DNA of 64,000 nucleotides from positions 123,356-187,355 of the IMG/VR virus record IMGVR_UViG_3300030099_006944; one strand, 5' to 3'. A program made the position numbers and the translations under genes. The notes beneath the pieces are model-generated. The model was not told the origin of the DNA. It made no database searches and saw only the letters and a list, made by a program, of their open reading frames with translations. Positions 10,330 through 17,122 of the stretch are shown piece after piece. Source of the stretch: a virus. The stretch's first letter is position 1; every line of letters begins with the position of its first letter.

Positions 10330-11532
10330 ATGGTATTCCAATTAATGGACGACAAAAAAGACTGCATAGGAGTATATACAAATGGACAATTTATTTACGA
10401 TCGGATCCCCACAAACTTGGATAGCACTTGGGCTTATTCTGAACACCTTAGAGATCGTCACGTTCAGTATGCTTATTTATGGACTCAGGGATCTAAGATA
10501 TCAGATATCTGCCCTGAACACTTGCTTGCAAGATGGACAGCAGCAGACAAAAAAATAAAATCTCACTTCAAATCACTGTATGTTTCGAAGATAAATTTGG
10601 GAGATATATGCTTTTTCGACATTGTTCCAAACAAGCAATTAGAGCATTATTTCCAGACTAAGAATGAAATCTGCGATTGGGTTTTTGCAAATGTTGACAA
10701 GCCAACACACTACGGGTTGCTCCACGACAGTTATATAACAATACAAAATATTTCAAAACACGTATTGAACATCAATAAGCACAAACTTTTTAAATATTCT
10801 AATTATGATGCCAAAGCAAAGAGTTTATGGAAGTGGATACAAGATAATCCACGACCAATTGTGAATTATGACTTGTTTGGTTCAAAAACCGGTCGACTTA
10901 CAACGAAAGTAGGAAGTTTCCCCATCATGAATCTTAAAACAGAAATAAAAGATGTTGTTGAACCCAATTGGGATTGCTTTTTGGAATTAGATTTCAATGC
11001 AGCAGAGATAAGAACTATGATATCCCTAATGGGACAAAAACAACCACAGGAGGATATACATGAGTGGAACATCAAAAACATATTTAAAGAAGATATCAGC
11101 AGAGCACAAGCAAAACAAAAGTTTTTCGCATGGCTCTACAACTCGGAAAACAAAACTATCGATTCTGAATTCTATAGCAAAGACGCTCTCGTCGAAAAGT
11201 TTTATTGCGAAGAACAAGAAGAAATACAGACCCCGTTTGGTAGAAGGACAGCTTGTGATAGATTTCACGCTCTCAACTATCTCCTTCAATCCGCTTCCTC
11301 CGATAACTGTCTGGACCGGGTCAACAAAATCGAAAAATTCTTAACAGACAGGAGAAGTTATGTCGCCTTTACTATACACGATTGCGTTATTATTGACCTT
11401 CACAGGGATGATCGCCATCTTATTCCTCAACTAAAACAAATTTTCGAAGATACGAAGCTAGGTTCTTTCCCGTCTTCATGTCATATTGGCAAAAACTTAG
11501 GCAATATGAAGGAATTTGTATGGAAAAATTAG
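10330..11532 (+). CDS. Compact family A DNA polymerase (PolA-like, no exonuclease domain)
   Basis: 400 aa, less than half the length of PolI. Palm and fingers motifs are readable. FGSKTGRLTTK corresponds to the TGRL template-binding motif. Motif A is LDFNAAEIRTM, with the metal-binding Asp near residue 221. The O-helix is SRAQAKQKFFAWLY, with R258, K262, F266 and Y270 at the spacing of E. coli R754/K758/F762/Y766. Motif C is FTIHDCVII, with Asp near residue 351. The usual HDE is HDC here. No 3'-5' exonuclease motifs are visible in the roughly 150 preceding residues. An active polymerase is likely, but a specialised gap-filling or primer-processing role is possible since a DnaE polymerase is encoded at 37.1 kb. 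Confidence 0.8.
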   Translation: MVFQLMDDKKDCIGVYTNGQFIYDRIPTNLDSTWAYSEHLRDRHVQYAYLWTQGSKISDICPEHLLARWTAADKKIKSHFKSLYVSKINLGDICFFDIVPNKQLEHYFQTKNEICDWVFANVDKPTHYGLLHDSYITIQNISKHVLNINKHKLFKYSNYDAKAKSLWKWIQDNPRPIVNYDLFGSKTGRLTTKVGSFPIMNLKTEIKDVVEPNWDCFLELDFNAAEIRTMISLMGQKQPQEDIHEWNIKNIFKEDISRAQAKQKFFAWLYNSENKTIDSEFYSKDALVEKFYCEEQEEIQTPFGRRTACDRFHALNYLLQSASSDNCLDRVNKIEKFLTDRRSYVAFTIHDCVIIDLHRDDRHLIPQLKQIFEDTKLGSFPSSCHIGKNLGNMKEFVWKN

Positions 11533-11729
11533 AAGAAGGTGATATAATCGTAACACTACCGAAGGTTGAAAGAATTCAGGCAATCATAGGCAGACTTGAA
11601 AGAGGAATGATTGGTGTTGTAGTTGAGACGAACCCTAGATTCAATAATGTACAGGTTTATGGAGTACTAGTAAATGGGGAAATATATTATCTTTTTGCAG
11701 ATGAAATTCAAAAAGTGGAGGAGACATGA
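11520..11729 (+). CDS. Small GDLV-family (SH3-like) protein
   Basis: 69 aa, starting inside the end of the polymerase gene (ATG at 11520, AGGA upstream). MEKLEEGDIIV followed by GMIGVVVE and V.VYGVLVNGE is the pattern of the GDLV paralogues expanded after 52.6 kb: a GDLV turn, a hydrophobic G(I/V)V strand and a W/Y..DG strand. I read this as a small beta-barrel of KOW/SH3 type; function unknown. Confidence 0.7.
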   Translation: MEKLEEGDIIVTLPKVERIQAIIGRLERGMIGVVVETNPRFNNVQVYGVLVNGEIYYLFADEIQKVEET

Positions 11730-11923
11730 AAGTTGGAGACTTGGTCATGACCAAGCAGTGTGTTTGGTATTACGGATCGGAGGCTAGGACAAAGCGTATG
11801 GGAATAGTTTTAGAAATTATTAGATCACCCTTAACAGGAACCATAGTACATTGCTGGTTTTCAGAAATTGGATACTACCAGATTAATGTTGAGGGAATTG
11901 AACTATTGGAGGAAAATTGTTAA
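11726..11923 (+). CDS. Small GDLV-family protein
   Basis: 65 aa beginning MKVGDLVMTKQ, then MGIVLEI and a C-terminal VEGIELLEE. ATGA overlap with the preceding paralogue. The end of this gene (CTATTGGAGGAAAATTG) provides the SD for the TTG start of the next gene, the same coding-SD economy as in the array after 53.7 kb. Confidence 0.75.
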   Translation: MKVGDLVMTKQCVWYYGSEARTKRMGIVLEIIRSPLTGTIVHCWFSEIGYYQINVEGIELLEENC

Positions 11924-12729
11924 TAGTAGGACTTGGAGAAGCAGGAACGAATATTGCTTCGTTATTTAAACAACATGAACAGTATCATGTAGAGATCTTA
12001 GATGAGGGAAAGGGCATTAAAAAATGCGCAACAGTTGAAGAGTATGATTCAATCAATTATAAACCTCGCAAGAAAGCTATCAAATCGGCCTCTGAGGGCA
12101 TTCTGTTCGTCTGTGGTAGTGGTAAGGTGTCTGCTGCTGCGTTGCGCGTTCTAGAAGGTCTTAGGCACGTTGATATGAAGGTTGTTTATGTTGTTCCGGA
12201 TTTAGAATACTCATCACGTGATGAAAAAATAAGACATCGTGTACACTACAATATTTTACAAGAGTTTTGTAGGTCTGGATTGATATCTGAAATGATAATA
12301 TTTGAAAACAAATGCTTGTTGGAAATTGCTGGCCATGGAACGATATACAAATATTACGAGAAAGCAAATTATTTAATTTATTCTGCAATTCATACCTTAA
12401 ATTATTGCGCGCATACGAAGCCTGAGTTTGGTTCACTTCACACTCCAAAACAAATCAGTCGAATTTGTACCCTAGGTTATGGCGAAATAGAAGAAAATGA
12501 TGAAAAAATGTTTTTTTCCCTTGACAACATAACGGAAACAAGTTATATTATTAATATAAATGAGGATGATTTAGCTAACGACATTGATCTCCTACCAAAC
12601 ATTAAAGCAATGGTTGGAGAAAACAAACAACTTGAACGCGAAACTTCATTTGCGATTTGGTCCACAACTGAGGATACAAATTATTATTACACAAAACATT
12701 ACACACACTTTATTCAAGAAAAAACTTGA
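11917..12729 (+). CDS. Divergent tubulin/FtsZ-superfamily-like protein
   Basis: 270 aa, TTG start with GGAGG 4 nt upstream. The N-terminus MLIVGLGEAGTNIASLF matches the first beta-strand and Gly loop of FtsZ/tubulin (GxGGxGxN). Residues about 62-75 (ILFVCGSGKVSAAALRVLEGL) sit where FtsZ has GGGTGTGAAPVIA. The next part (KVVYVVPDLEYSSRDEKIRHRVHYNILQEF...ISEMIIFENKCLLE) follows the FtsZ pattern of a strand, an F.FEG..R region, a helix and a DS.I.I.N..L strand. The phosphate-binding T4 loop is degenerate (CGSG). Known phage tubulins (PhuZ) centre DNA in jumbo-phage nuclei; whether this one polymerises is unknown. This is inference from pattern only. Confidence 0.5.
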   Translation: MLIVGLGEAGTNIASLFKQHEQYHVEILDEGKGIKKCATVEEYDSINYKPRKKAIKSASEGILFVCGSGKVSAAALRVLEGLRHVDMKVVYVVPDLEYSSRDEKIRHRVHYNILQEFCRSGLISEMIIFENKCLLEIAGHGTIYKYYEKANYLIYSAIHTLNYCAHTKPEFGSLHTPKQISRICTLGYGEIEENDEKMFFSLDNITETSYIININEDDLANDIDLLPNIKAMVGENKQLERETSFAIWSTTEDTNYYYTKHYTHFIQEKT

Positions 12730-12754
12730 CAACATAACCATAACAGGTTATATT
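12726..12754 (+). promoter_or_regulatory. Class 1 promoter (copy a of a duplicated pair)
   Basis: TTGACA at 12726-12731, 17-bp spacer, TATATT at 12749-12754 preceded by GT. The spacer holds the palindrome ATAACC-ataaca-GGTTAT. The -35 overlaps the end of the tubulin-like gene. It drives the small lipoprotein gene at 12783. Confidence 0.85.
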
Positions 12755-12782
12755 ATTATATAATACAAAGCAAGGAGATAAA

Positions 12783-12875
12783 ATGCTTAGTTTAATGTTG
12801 CTCACCATTATTGGTTGCGGCGAAAAAGAAGATGATACAGCAGAGGCTGTCGTCGAAAACTCTTCCGAGAGTTAA
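12783..12875 (+). CDS. Tiny lipoprotein (30 aa)
   Basis: MLSLMLLTIIGCGEKEDD followed by an acidic tail. A short hydrophobic stretch ends in the lipobox-like TIIGC, after which the mature peptide would be about 19 residues starting at Cys12. AAGGAG lies upstream and the gene has its own consensus promoter. Such small envelope peptides in phages can act in superinfection exclusion or lysis, but nothing here shows which. Confidence 0.55.
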   Translation: MLSLMLLTIIGCGEKEDDTAEAVVENSSES

Positions 12876-12891
12876 AAAATAAAAAAAATAT

Positions 12892-12920
12892 TTGACAACA
12901 TAACCATAACAGGTTATATT
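12892..12920 (+). promoter_or_regulatory. Class 1 promoter (copy b of a duplicated pair)
   Basis: TTGACA at 12892-12897, 17-bp spacer, TATATT at 12915-12920. 36 nt (12892-12927) are identical to 12726-12761, including the spacer palindrome. It drives the gene at 12949. Confidence 0.85.
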
Positions 12921-12948
12921 ATTATATGTTCAACAAAAAGGAGTTATT

Positions 12949-13197
12949 ATGAGCATTACACAACAATTTCCAGTATATACTGGCACATTCACCACACAAA
13001 AAGGTGAAAAACGTACGATGAACTTTATCAAAGTTTCAGATCTTCCGACATCCTTCACTAGTGTTTCTAGTCGTGCACGAAAATTGCAACCGGGTTTTGA
13101 AACAGTCTATGATGTAGATAAAAGTCAGTATAGAACTTTCAATTATAACTCATTGATTGGGTCTGTACAGATGTCACATCGTACAATTACAATTTAA
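12949..13197 (+). CDS. Conserved-looking small protein of unknown function
   Basis: 82 aa with good AAGGAG SD, its own promoter and its own terminator, which argues for high expression as a single gene. The sequence is beta-rich and polar (MNFIKVSDLP, FETVYDVDKSQYRTFNYNSLIG). No motif is recognised. Confidence 0.65.
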   Translation: MSITQQFPVYTGTFTTQKGEKRTMNFIKVSDLPTSFTSVSSRARKLQPGFETVYDVDKSQYRTFNYNSLIGSVQMSHRTITI

Positions 13198-13219
13198 GGG
13201 TAGTCCCTTGGGTTTTTTG
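13196..13219 (+). terminator. Intrinsic terminator
   Basis: AAGGG (13196-13200), TAGT loop, CCCTT (13205-13209), then GGG and a T run. It overlaps the stop codon of the preceding gene. A second T-rich stretch follows at 13221-13230. Confidence 0.7.
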
Positions 13220-13255
13220 TCTGTTTTTTTCCTCAAAAAAACTTTCACTTTTTTC

Positions 13256-13284
13256 TTGACAAAGTTTAAAATATATGTTATATT
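13256..13284 (+). promoter_or_regulatory. Class 1 promoter of the SSB gene
   Basis: TTGACA at 13256-13261, 17-bp spacer, TATATT at 13279-13284 with GT before it. Start of transcription would fall near 13291, giving an unusually long leader of about 85 nt. Confidence 0.85.
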
Positions 13285-13321
13285 ATAAATATAAGCTAAG
13301 TCTTAAAACACAAAAAATCTA

Positions 13322-13345
13322 ACGGTAAGGTTGAAACCCTGCCGT
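13322..13345 (+). promoter_or_regulatory. Leader hairpin of the SSB mRNA, possible autoregulatory site
   Basis: ACGGTAAGG (13322-13330) can pair with CCCTGCCGT (13337-13345) around a TTGAAA loop, with one wobble and one mismatch. It ends about 20 nt before the SD. T4 gp32 represses its own mRNA through a structured leader; a similar role here is inference. Confidence 0.45.
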
Positions 13346-13374
13346 ATATGATAGCAACAAAAGGAGAACTAATC

Positions 13375-14145
13375 ATGGCTATTAATATCGAAGCGATGCG
13401 AGCCAAACTTAACGCATCTAAAAATGGCAACAAAGGTCAAACAAACAATACGAAATGGCGACCAACTCAAGGAGACCAAACCATTCGTATACTTCCTACA
13501 GAAGATGGTGACCCGTTTAAGGAATTTCACTTTCATTATAATGTAGGCAAAAATCCCGGAATTCTATGCCCAAAGAAAAACCACGGAGAGGATTGTCCAA
13601 TCTGTGAGTTCGCATCTACATTGTGGAGACAAGGTGTTGAAAATGACGACACAGCTCTTAAGAATGAAGCTAAAAAACTTTTTGTTCGTAAGCGTTATTA
13701 CTCTCCAATCATTGTACGTGGCAAAGAATCCGAAGGAGTAAAAGTTTGGTCTTATGGAAAGCAAGCCTATGAAACCCTTCTAGGGTATGTTCTGGATCCC
13801 GATTATGGTGATATCACAGATTCCGAAACCGGTACTGATATTGTTCTTAATTATGATGTTCCGGGTACCCCCGGCTCTTTCCCTAAGACTACCCTAAAAC
13901 CCCGTCGACGTCCGAGCGTTTTGTGTGATGATGCTATTAGCGATTGTGATGCATTGCTCGACTCAGTCCCAGATATTGGTGGTCTTTTTGATAGAAAAAC
14001 TACTGAGGATATTCAAGCTCTGCTAGATGATTTCCTGTCTACCGACACGTCCTCCGAAAGTAGATCTAGTGAAACTACAAAGTATAATACATCATCCACC
14101 TCGGACGTCGATAAGGAGTTCCAAAAATTCATGAACGATGAGTAA
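13375..14145 (+). CDS. Single-stranded DNA-binding protein, T4 gp32-like
   Basis: 256 aa from the ATG at 13375 (AAGGAG 9 nt upstream). Start MAINIEAMRAKLNA. The zinc-binding core is visible in order: FHYNVGKNPGILCPKKNHGEDCPICEF, with H/C ligands as in gp32 (Cys-x3-His-x-Asp-Cys-x2-Cys type), then the OB-fold region. A Ser/Thr/Asp-rich acidic tail ends FQKFMNDE, typical of the partner-binding C-terminus of SSBs. It coats ssDNA and organises replication and recombination with UvsX and the helicase encoded just downstream. Confidence 0.88.
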   Translation: MAINIEAMRAKLNASKNGNKGQTNNTKWRPTQGDQTIRILPTEDGDPFKEFHFHYNVGKNPGILCPKKNHGEDCPICEFASTLWRQGVENDDTALKNEAKKLFVRKRYYSPIIVRGKESEGVKVWSYGKQAYETLLGYVLDPDYGDITDSETGTDIVLNYDVPGTPGSFPKTTLKPRRRPSVLCDDAISDCDALLDSVPDIGGLFDRKTTEDIQALLDDFLSTDTSSESRSSETTKYNTSSTSDVDKEFQKFMNDE

Positions 14146-14173
14146 GTCGTAGTCCTCCTGTGTTGAAGGGTTT

Positions 14174-14210
14174 ACCGCCCACCCTAGAATAAAAGTGGCG
14201 GTTTCTTTTA
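14174..14210 (+). terminator. Intrinsic terminator after the SSB gene
   Basis: ACCGCC-c-AC (14174-14182) pairs with GTGGCGGT (14195-14202), a bulged 8-bp stem, followed by TTCTTTT. Confidence 0.75.
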
Positions 14211-14221
14211 AACAAAGCAGC

Positions 14222-14244
14222 GGGGGAAGGCTTAAAGATCCCCC
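14222..14244 (+). other. GGGGGA/TCCCCC hairpin in the leader of the FKBP gene
   Basis: GGGGGA (14222-14227) and TCCCCC (14239-14244) form a strong stem without a T run. It lies before the SD of the FKBP gene. No promoter of either class is visible between the SSB terminator and this gene, so the hairpin may act as an RNA processing or stability element on read-through transcripts. Confidence 0.4.
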
Positions 14245-14264
14245 TTATATAAAAGGAGAGTGAA

Positions 14265-14756
14265 ATGACTTATAATTATAATCCCAAGCCCAAAAATATT
14301 GTCACTGTACACTATGTTGGTACCTTGGATGATGGTCAAGAGTTTGATAATTCTCACAAAAGAGGTGAGCCGTTAACATTCACGATAGGTAGTGGACAAA
14401 TGATCCCGGGTTTCGAAGCGAATGTTATAGGAATGAAAAAAGGAGAGAGTAAAAATTTTACGCTATCTCCGGATGAAGCATATGGACAAGTCAGAGAAAA
14501 CCTATTTCAGACTTTTCAGAGAACTCAGTTTCCACCAGATTTTGAGATACAAGTGGGGTCGATGATAAACGTCCCAACCAACGATGGCCAAATATTTCCT
14601 GCAACCATTAATTTTGCTGATGAAGAAAATGTGGTATTGGATTTTAATCACCCAATGGCTGGAAAAAACTTGAACTTCGATATTGAAGTTATTAATATTA
14701 TAAACGAAAAAGGAGAAACACTTGGGGAAGTTGATACAAATGAAGAAACCGGGTAA
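14265..14756 (+). CDS. FKBP-type peptidyl-prolyl isomerase (SlyD-like)
   Basis: 163 aa. VTVHYVGTLDDGQEFDNSHKRGEPLTF, then GSGQMIPGFEANVIGMKKGE and FTLSPDEAYGQ are the classic FKBP strands of the SlyD type, with the insert-in-flap domain about residues 75-125. It catalyses cis-trans isomerisation of X-Pro bonds and is often a folding chaperone. The C-terminus runs into the uvsX start (ATG at 14740 lies inside it). A phage-encoded FKBP is unusual and fits the other folding factors in this window. Confidence 0.9.
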   Translation: MTYNYNPKPKNIVTVHYVGTLDDGQEFDNSHKRGEPLTFTIGSGQMIPGFEANVIGMKKGESKNFTLSPDEAYGQVRENLFQTFQRTQFPPDFEIQVGSMINVPTNDGQIFPATINFADEENVVLDFNHPMAGKNLNFDIEVINIINEKGETLGEVDTNEETG

Positions 14757-15834
14757 AATTGACATTTCAGCGATGAAAAAATTTGTTAACAAACAAGTTG
14801 GAATAGATATCGCACACGATCTCCGTCAGGATAATCCTACGGAAGTTAAAACTTGGATCCCTACTGGATCTAGGTGGCTTGACTCTATAACTTGTAGAGG
14901 AAGGTATGGTGGTATTCCCGTTGGGAAGATTACCGAGATTGCTGGTTTAAGCTCAGCCGGCAAATCTTTTATGGCTGTTCAGATAGCCGCCAATGCTCAG
15001 AAGATGGGTCACACTGTGGTCTACTTCGATGCTGAAAGCGCTATCGATCCACAGTTTCTTACAACTGCGGGAGTCAATACGGATGAACTTCTGTATATTC
15101 AGGCTCTTTCTGTGGAGAAAGTTCTCGAAACAATTGAGGACTTAATGGGAGAATATCCTGAAACTCAATTCCTTTTCATTTGGGATAGCATTGCTGCTAC
15201 TTCTTCTGAAAAAGAAATAGAATCAGACTTCAACCCTCAATCCACTATGGCAGTCAAGCCTCGCATTTTTGCTAAGGCTTTTCCGAAACTTACAATCCCT
15301 CTTGCCAATCAACAGTGTACGTTGATCTTGATTAATCAATTAAAGACCAACATCACTAGTAATGTAGCCGAAGCAATGACAACCCCATTTATTGCTCCCG
15401 GTGGTAAGGCGATTGAATATTTCTGCTCCCAGCGTATTTGGTTAACAAAGCGAAAGGCAAAAGCAGGATATGTCACAGACCAATCTGGTTTGCGAATTGG
15501 TTCGGAAGTAAAGGTCAAGATTGAAAAATCTAGATTTGGAACGGAAGGAAGAACTTGTGGGTTCAAAATCCTGTGGGGTGGCGAGGCACGAATTCAAGAT
15601 GAAGAATCGTGGCTTGAAGCCCTGCGTTTATCCCAATCAGACCGTTTTCGGGTAGGAGGTGGATGGTACTACCTTACCGACTCTAAGGGTAAGGAGATAA
15701 AATTCCGATCCTCCTCTTGGTTGGATAAACTAAAAGATCAAAAATTTAAGTCTCTGGTCTTTGAAATTATGGATGAAGAGATAATTAAGAAGTTCGATAC
15801 TGAAGGCAAGAATTTCAATGTCGACAAAGAATAG
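14740..15834 (+). CDS. uvsX: UvsX/RecA-type recombinase
   Basis: 364 aa from ATG 14740 (GGGGAAG 9 nt upstream; an in-frame TTG at 14722 is an alternative). Walker A is GLSSAGKS (about 69-76). VVYFDAESAIDPQF is the RecA nucleotide-sensing segment. FLFIWDSIAA is Walker B, and LILINQLKTNITSN corresponds to loop L2/Q-switch. The length and the short N-terminus are closer to UvsX than to bacterial RecA. It promotes strand exchange with the SSB encoded upstream. Confidence 0.9.
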   Translation: MKKPGKIDISAMKKFVNKQVGIDIAHDLRQDNPTEVKTWIPTGSRWLDSITCRGRYGGIPVGKITEIAGLSSAGKSFMAVQIAANAQKMGHTVVYFDAESAIDPQFLTTAGVNTDELLYIQALSVEKVLETIEDLMGEYPETQFLFIWDSIAATSSEKEIESDFNPQSTMAVKPRIFAKAFPKLTIPLANQQCTLILINQLKTNITSNVAEAMTTPFIAPGGKAIEYFCSQRIWLTKRKAKAGYVTDQSGLRIGSEVKVKIEKSRFGTEGRTCGFKILWGGEARIQDEESWLEALRLSQSDRFRVGGGWYYLTDSKGKEIKFRSSSWLDKLKDQKFKSLVFEIMDEEIIKKFDTEGKNFNVDKE

Positions 15835-15867
15835 TGATTTGATACATCATTGTTTTTCTCCATGTAG

Positions 15868-15899
15868 CCCTCACCTTGTAATACAGGTGAGGGTTTTTT
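15868..15899 (+). terminator. Strong intrinsic terminator after uvsX
   Basis: CCCTCACCT (15868-15876) pairs perfectly with AGGTGAGGG (15885-15893), followed by six T. Confidence 0.92.
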
Positions 15900-15909
15900 A
15901 TTTATTTAC

Positions 15910-15938
15910 TTGACAAACTAAACACAACAGGTTATATT
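15910..15938 (+). promoter_or_regulatory. Class 1 promoter
   Basis: TTGACA at 15910-15915, 17 bp, TATATT at 15933-15938, followed by a CGGAGGA SD. It drives the small gene at 15962 and the exonuclease. Confidence 0.85.
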
Positions 15939-15961
15939 ATTAATATAATACGGAGGACAGT

Positions 15962-16114
15962 ATGAAAAAAATATTAATTAAACACGAAGGTATTCAATTT
16001 TACGGATATCTAGTCGAGGACAAGAAAACAAAGTTTATTGCTCTCAATGAATCAAAAGTAGTAACTTGGCATTACCCTAAGGTAGCGTACTCGTACACAA
16101 TCGTGGAGGGGTAA
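15962..16114 (+). CDS. Small unknown protein (50 aa)
   Basis: MKKILIKHEGIQFYGYLVEDKK... ending YSYTIVEG. GGAGG SD 5 nt upstream. The stop overlaps the exonuclease start (TAATG), and the terminal codons (GTGGAGGGG) supply the SD of that gene. Beta-rich; resembles the GDLV family in size and in its C-terminal coding-SD, but it lacks the GDLV turn. Confidence 0.6.
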   Translation: MKKILIKHEGIQFYGYLVEDKKTKFIALNESKVVTWHYPKVAYSYTIVEG

Positions 16115-17064
16115 TGAATAAAGTTATGTTTATCGATGGACTGAATATGTTTATCCGCAGCTACATCGTAAACCCAACTTTGGATAAGCATGGCAACCCC
16201 ATAGGCGGTTGTATAGGTTTCTTAAAATCCTTGCAAAAGGTTACTAGGAAATTTCAACCTGACGAAGTAATAGTTGCTTGGGATGGTCACGAAGGTTCAC
16301 AGCGCAAAAGAGCTTTGAACAAACAGTATAAAGAGGGTCGAGGCCCGATAAGGTTTAACCGTAGGTTAATTGAGTTGTCACCAGAAGAACAAACAAAAAA
16401 CAAAGCCTATCAACTTATTAGGCTGATGGAGTACTTAAATGAATTACCAGTCATTCAAATCACTATCGACTTTGTTGAGGCCGATGATGTTATCGCTTAT
16501 GGAGCACGGCACCCTTATTACGGAGGGTGGAATAAAATCATTGTTTCTTCCGATAAAGACTTCTTTCAACTCTGCGATAAGCAGACATCTATCTATCGAC
16601 CTATCCAAGATAAAGTGGTTACACAGCAAAGCATTCTTGATGAGTTTAAAATTCATCCCAATAATTTTGCCGTTGCTCGTGCAATTGCAGGAGACACGAG
16701 CGATAACCTTCCCGGTGTGCCTGGGGTTGGGCTTAAAACAATTGCAAAGCGCTTTCCTTTCTTGGCTTTCGAAGAAGAATCAGACTGCCAAAAGATTGTT
16801 ACAAATTGTGCAATGCAAACAAAAAAGCTTAAATTACACGAAAACATTATCAAGTCTGCTGATTTGGTAAAAAACAATTATAGAATCATGCAACTGTATT
16901 CACCAAACATCAGACCGGTGAATAGAATTTTTATTGACAATACGATAATCCAGTTTGAACCTGAGTTTTCAAAACTAAATTTTACGAAAATGCTGTTTGA
17001 AGATGACTGCGGCTATATCAAATTTGATGAACTAACTATGGTCATGAAAAAAATAAAAAGATAA
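16114..17064 (+). CDS. 5'-3' exonuclease / RNase H (FEN family)
   Basis: 316 aa. FIDGLNMFIR carries the first metal-binding Asp. VIVAWDGHEGSQRKRALNKQYKEGR is the PIN-like helical arch entry. VEADDVIAY and IIVSSDKDFFQL hold the acidic cluster. GDTSDNLPGVPGVGLKTIAKRF is the H3TH helix-hairpin-helix. This is the T4 Rnh/T5 flap nuclease arrangement; it would remove RNA primers during lagging-strand synthesis. Its location between uvsX and the helicase supports that. Confidence 0.9.
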   Translation: MNKVMFIDGLNMFIRSYIVNPTLDKHGNPIGGCIGFLKSLQKVTRKFQPDEVIVAWDGHEGSQRKRALNKQYKEGRGPIRFNRRLIELSPEEQTKNKAYQLIRLMEYLNELPVIQITIDFVEADDVIAYGARHPYYGGWNKIIVSSDKDFFQLCDKQTSIYRPIQDKVVTQQSILDEFKIHPNNFAVARAIAGDTSDNLPGVPGVGLKTIAKRFPFLAFEEESDCQKIVTNCAMQTKKLKLHENIIKSADLVKNNYRIMQLYSPNIRPVNRIFIDNTIIQFEPEFSKLNFTKMLFEDDCGYIKFDELTMVMKKIKR

Positions 17065-17073
17065 AAAACAAAA

Positions 17074-17101
17074 TTGACAAATGAAAATTATATGTTATAA
17101 T
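17074..17101 (+). promoter_or_regulatory. Class 1 promoter of the helicase-RNR operon
   Basis: TTGACA at 17074-17079 and TATAAT at 17096-17101, 16-bp spacing. GT precedes the -10 as in the others. GGAGG follows at about 17113. Confidence 0.8.
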
Positions 17102-17122
17102 TAATAACACATTGGAGGACAA

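Noticed and set aside
9083-11532. A split family A polymerase formed by the genes at 9083 and 10330
   Set aside because: The 9083 product shows no exonuclease or other polymerase motif, and the 10330 product contains palm and fingers motifs by itself.
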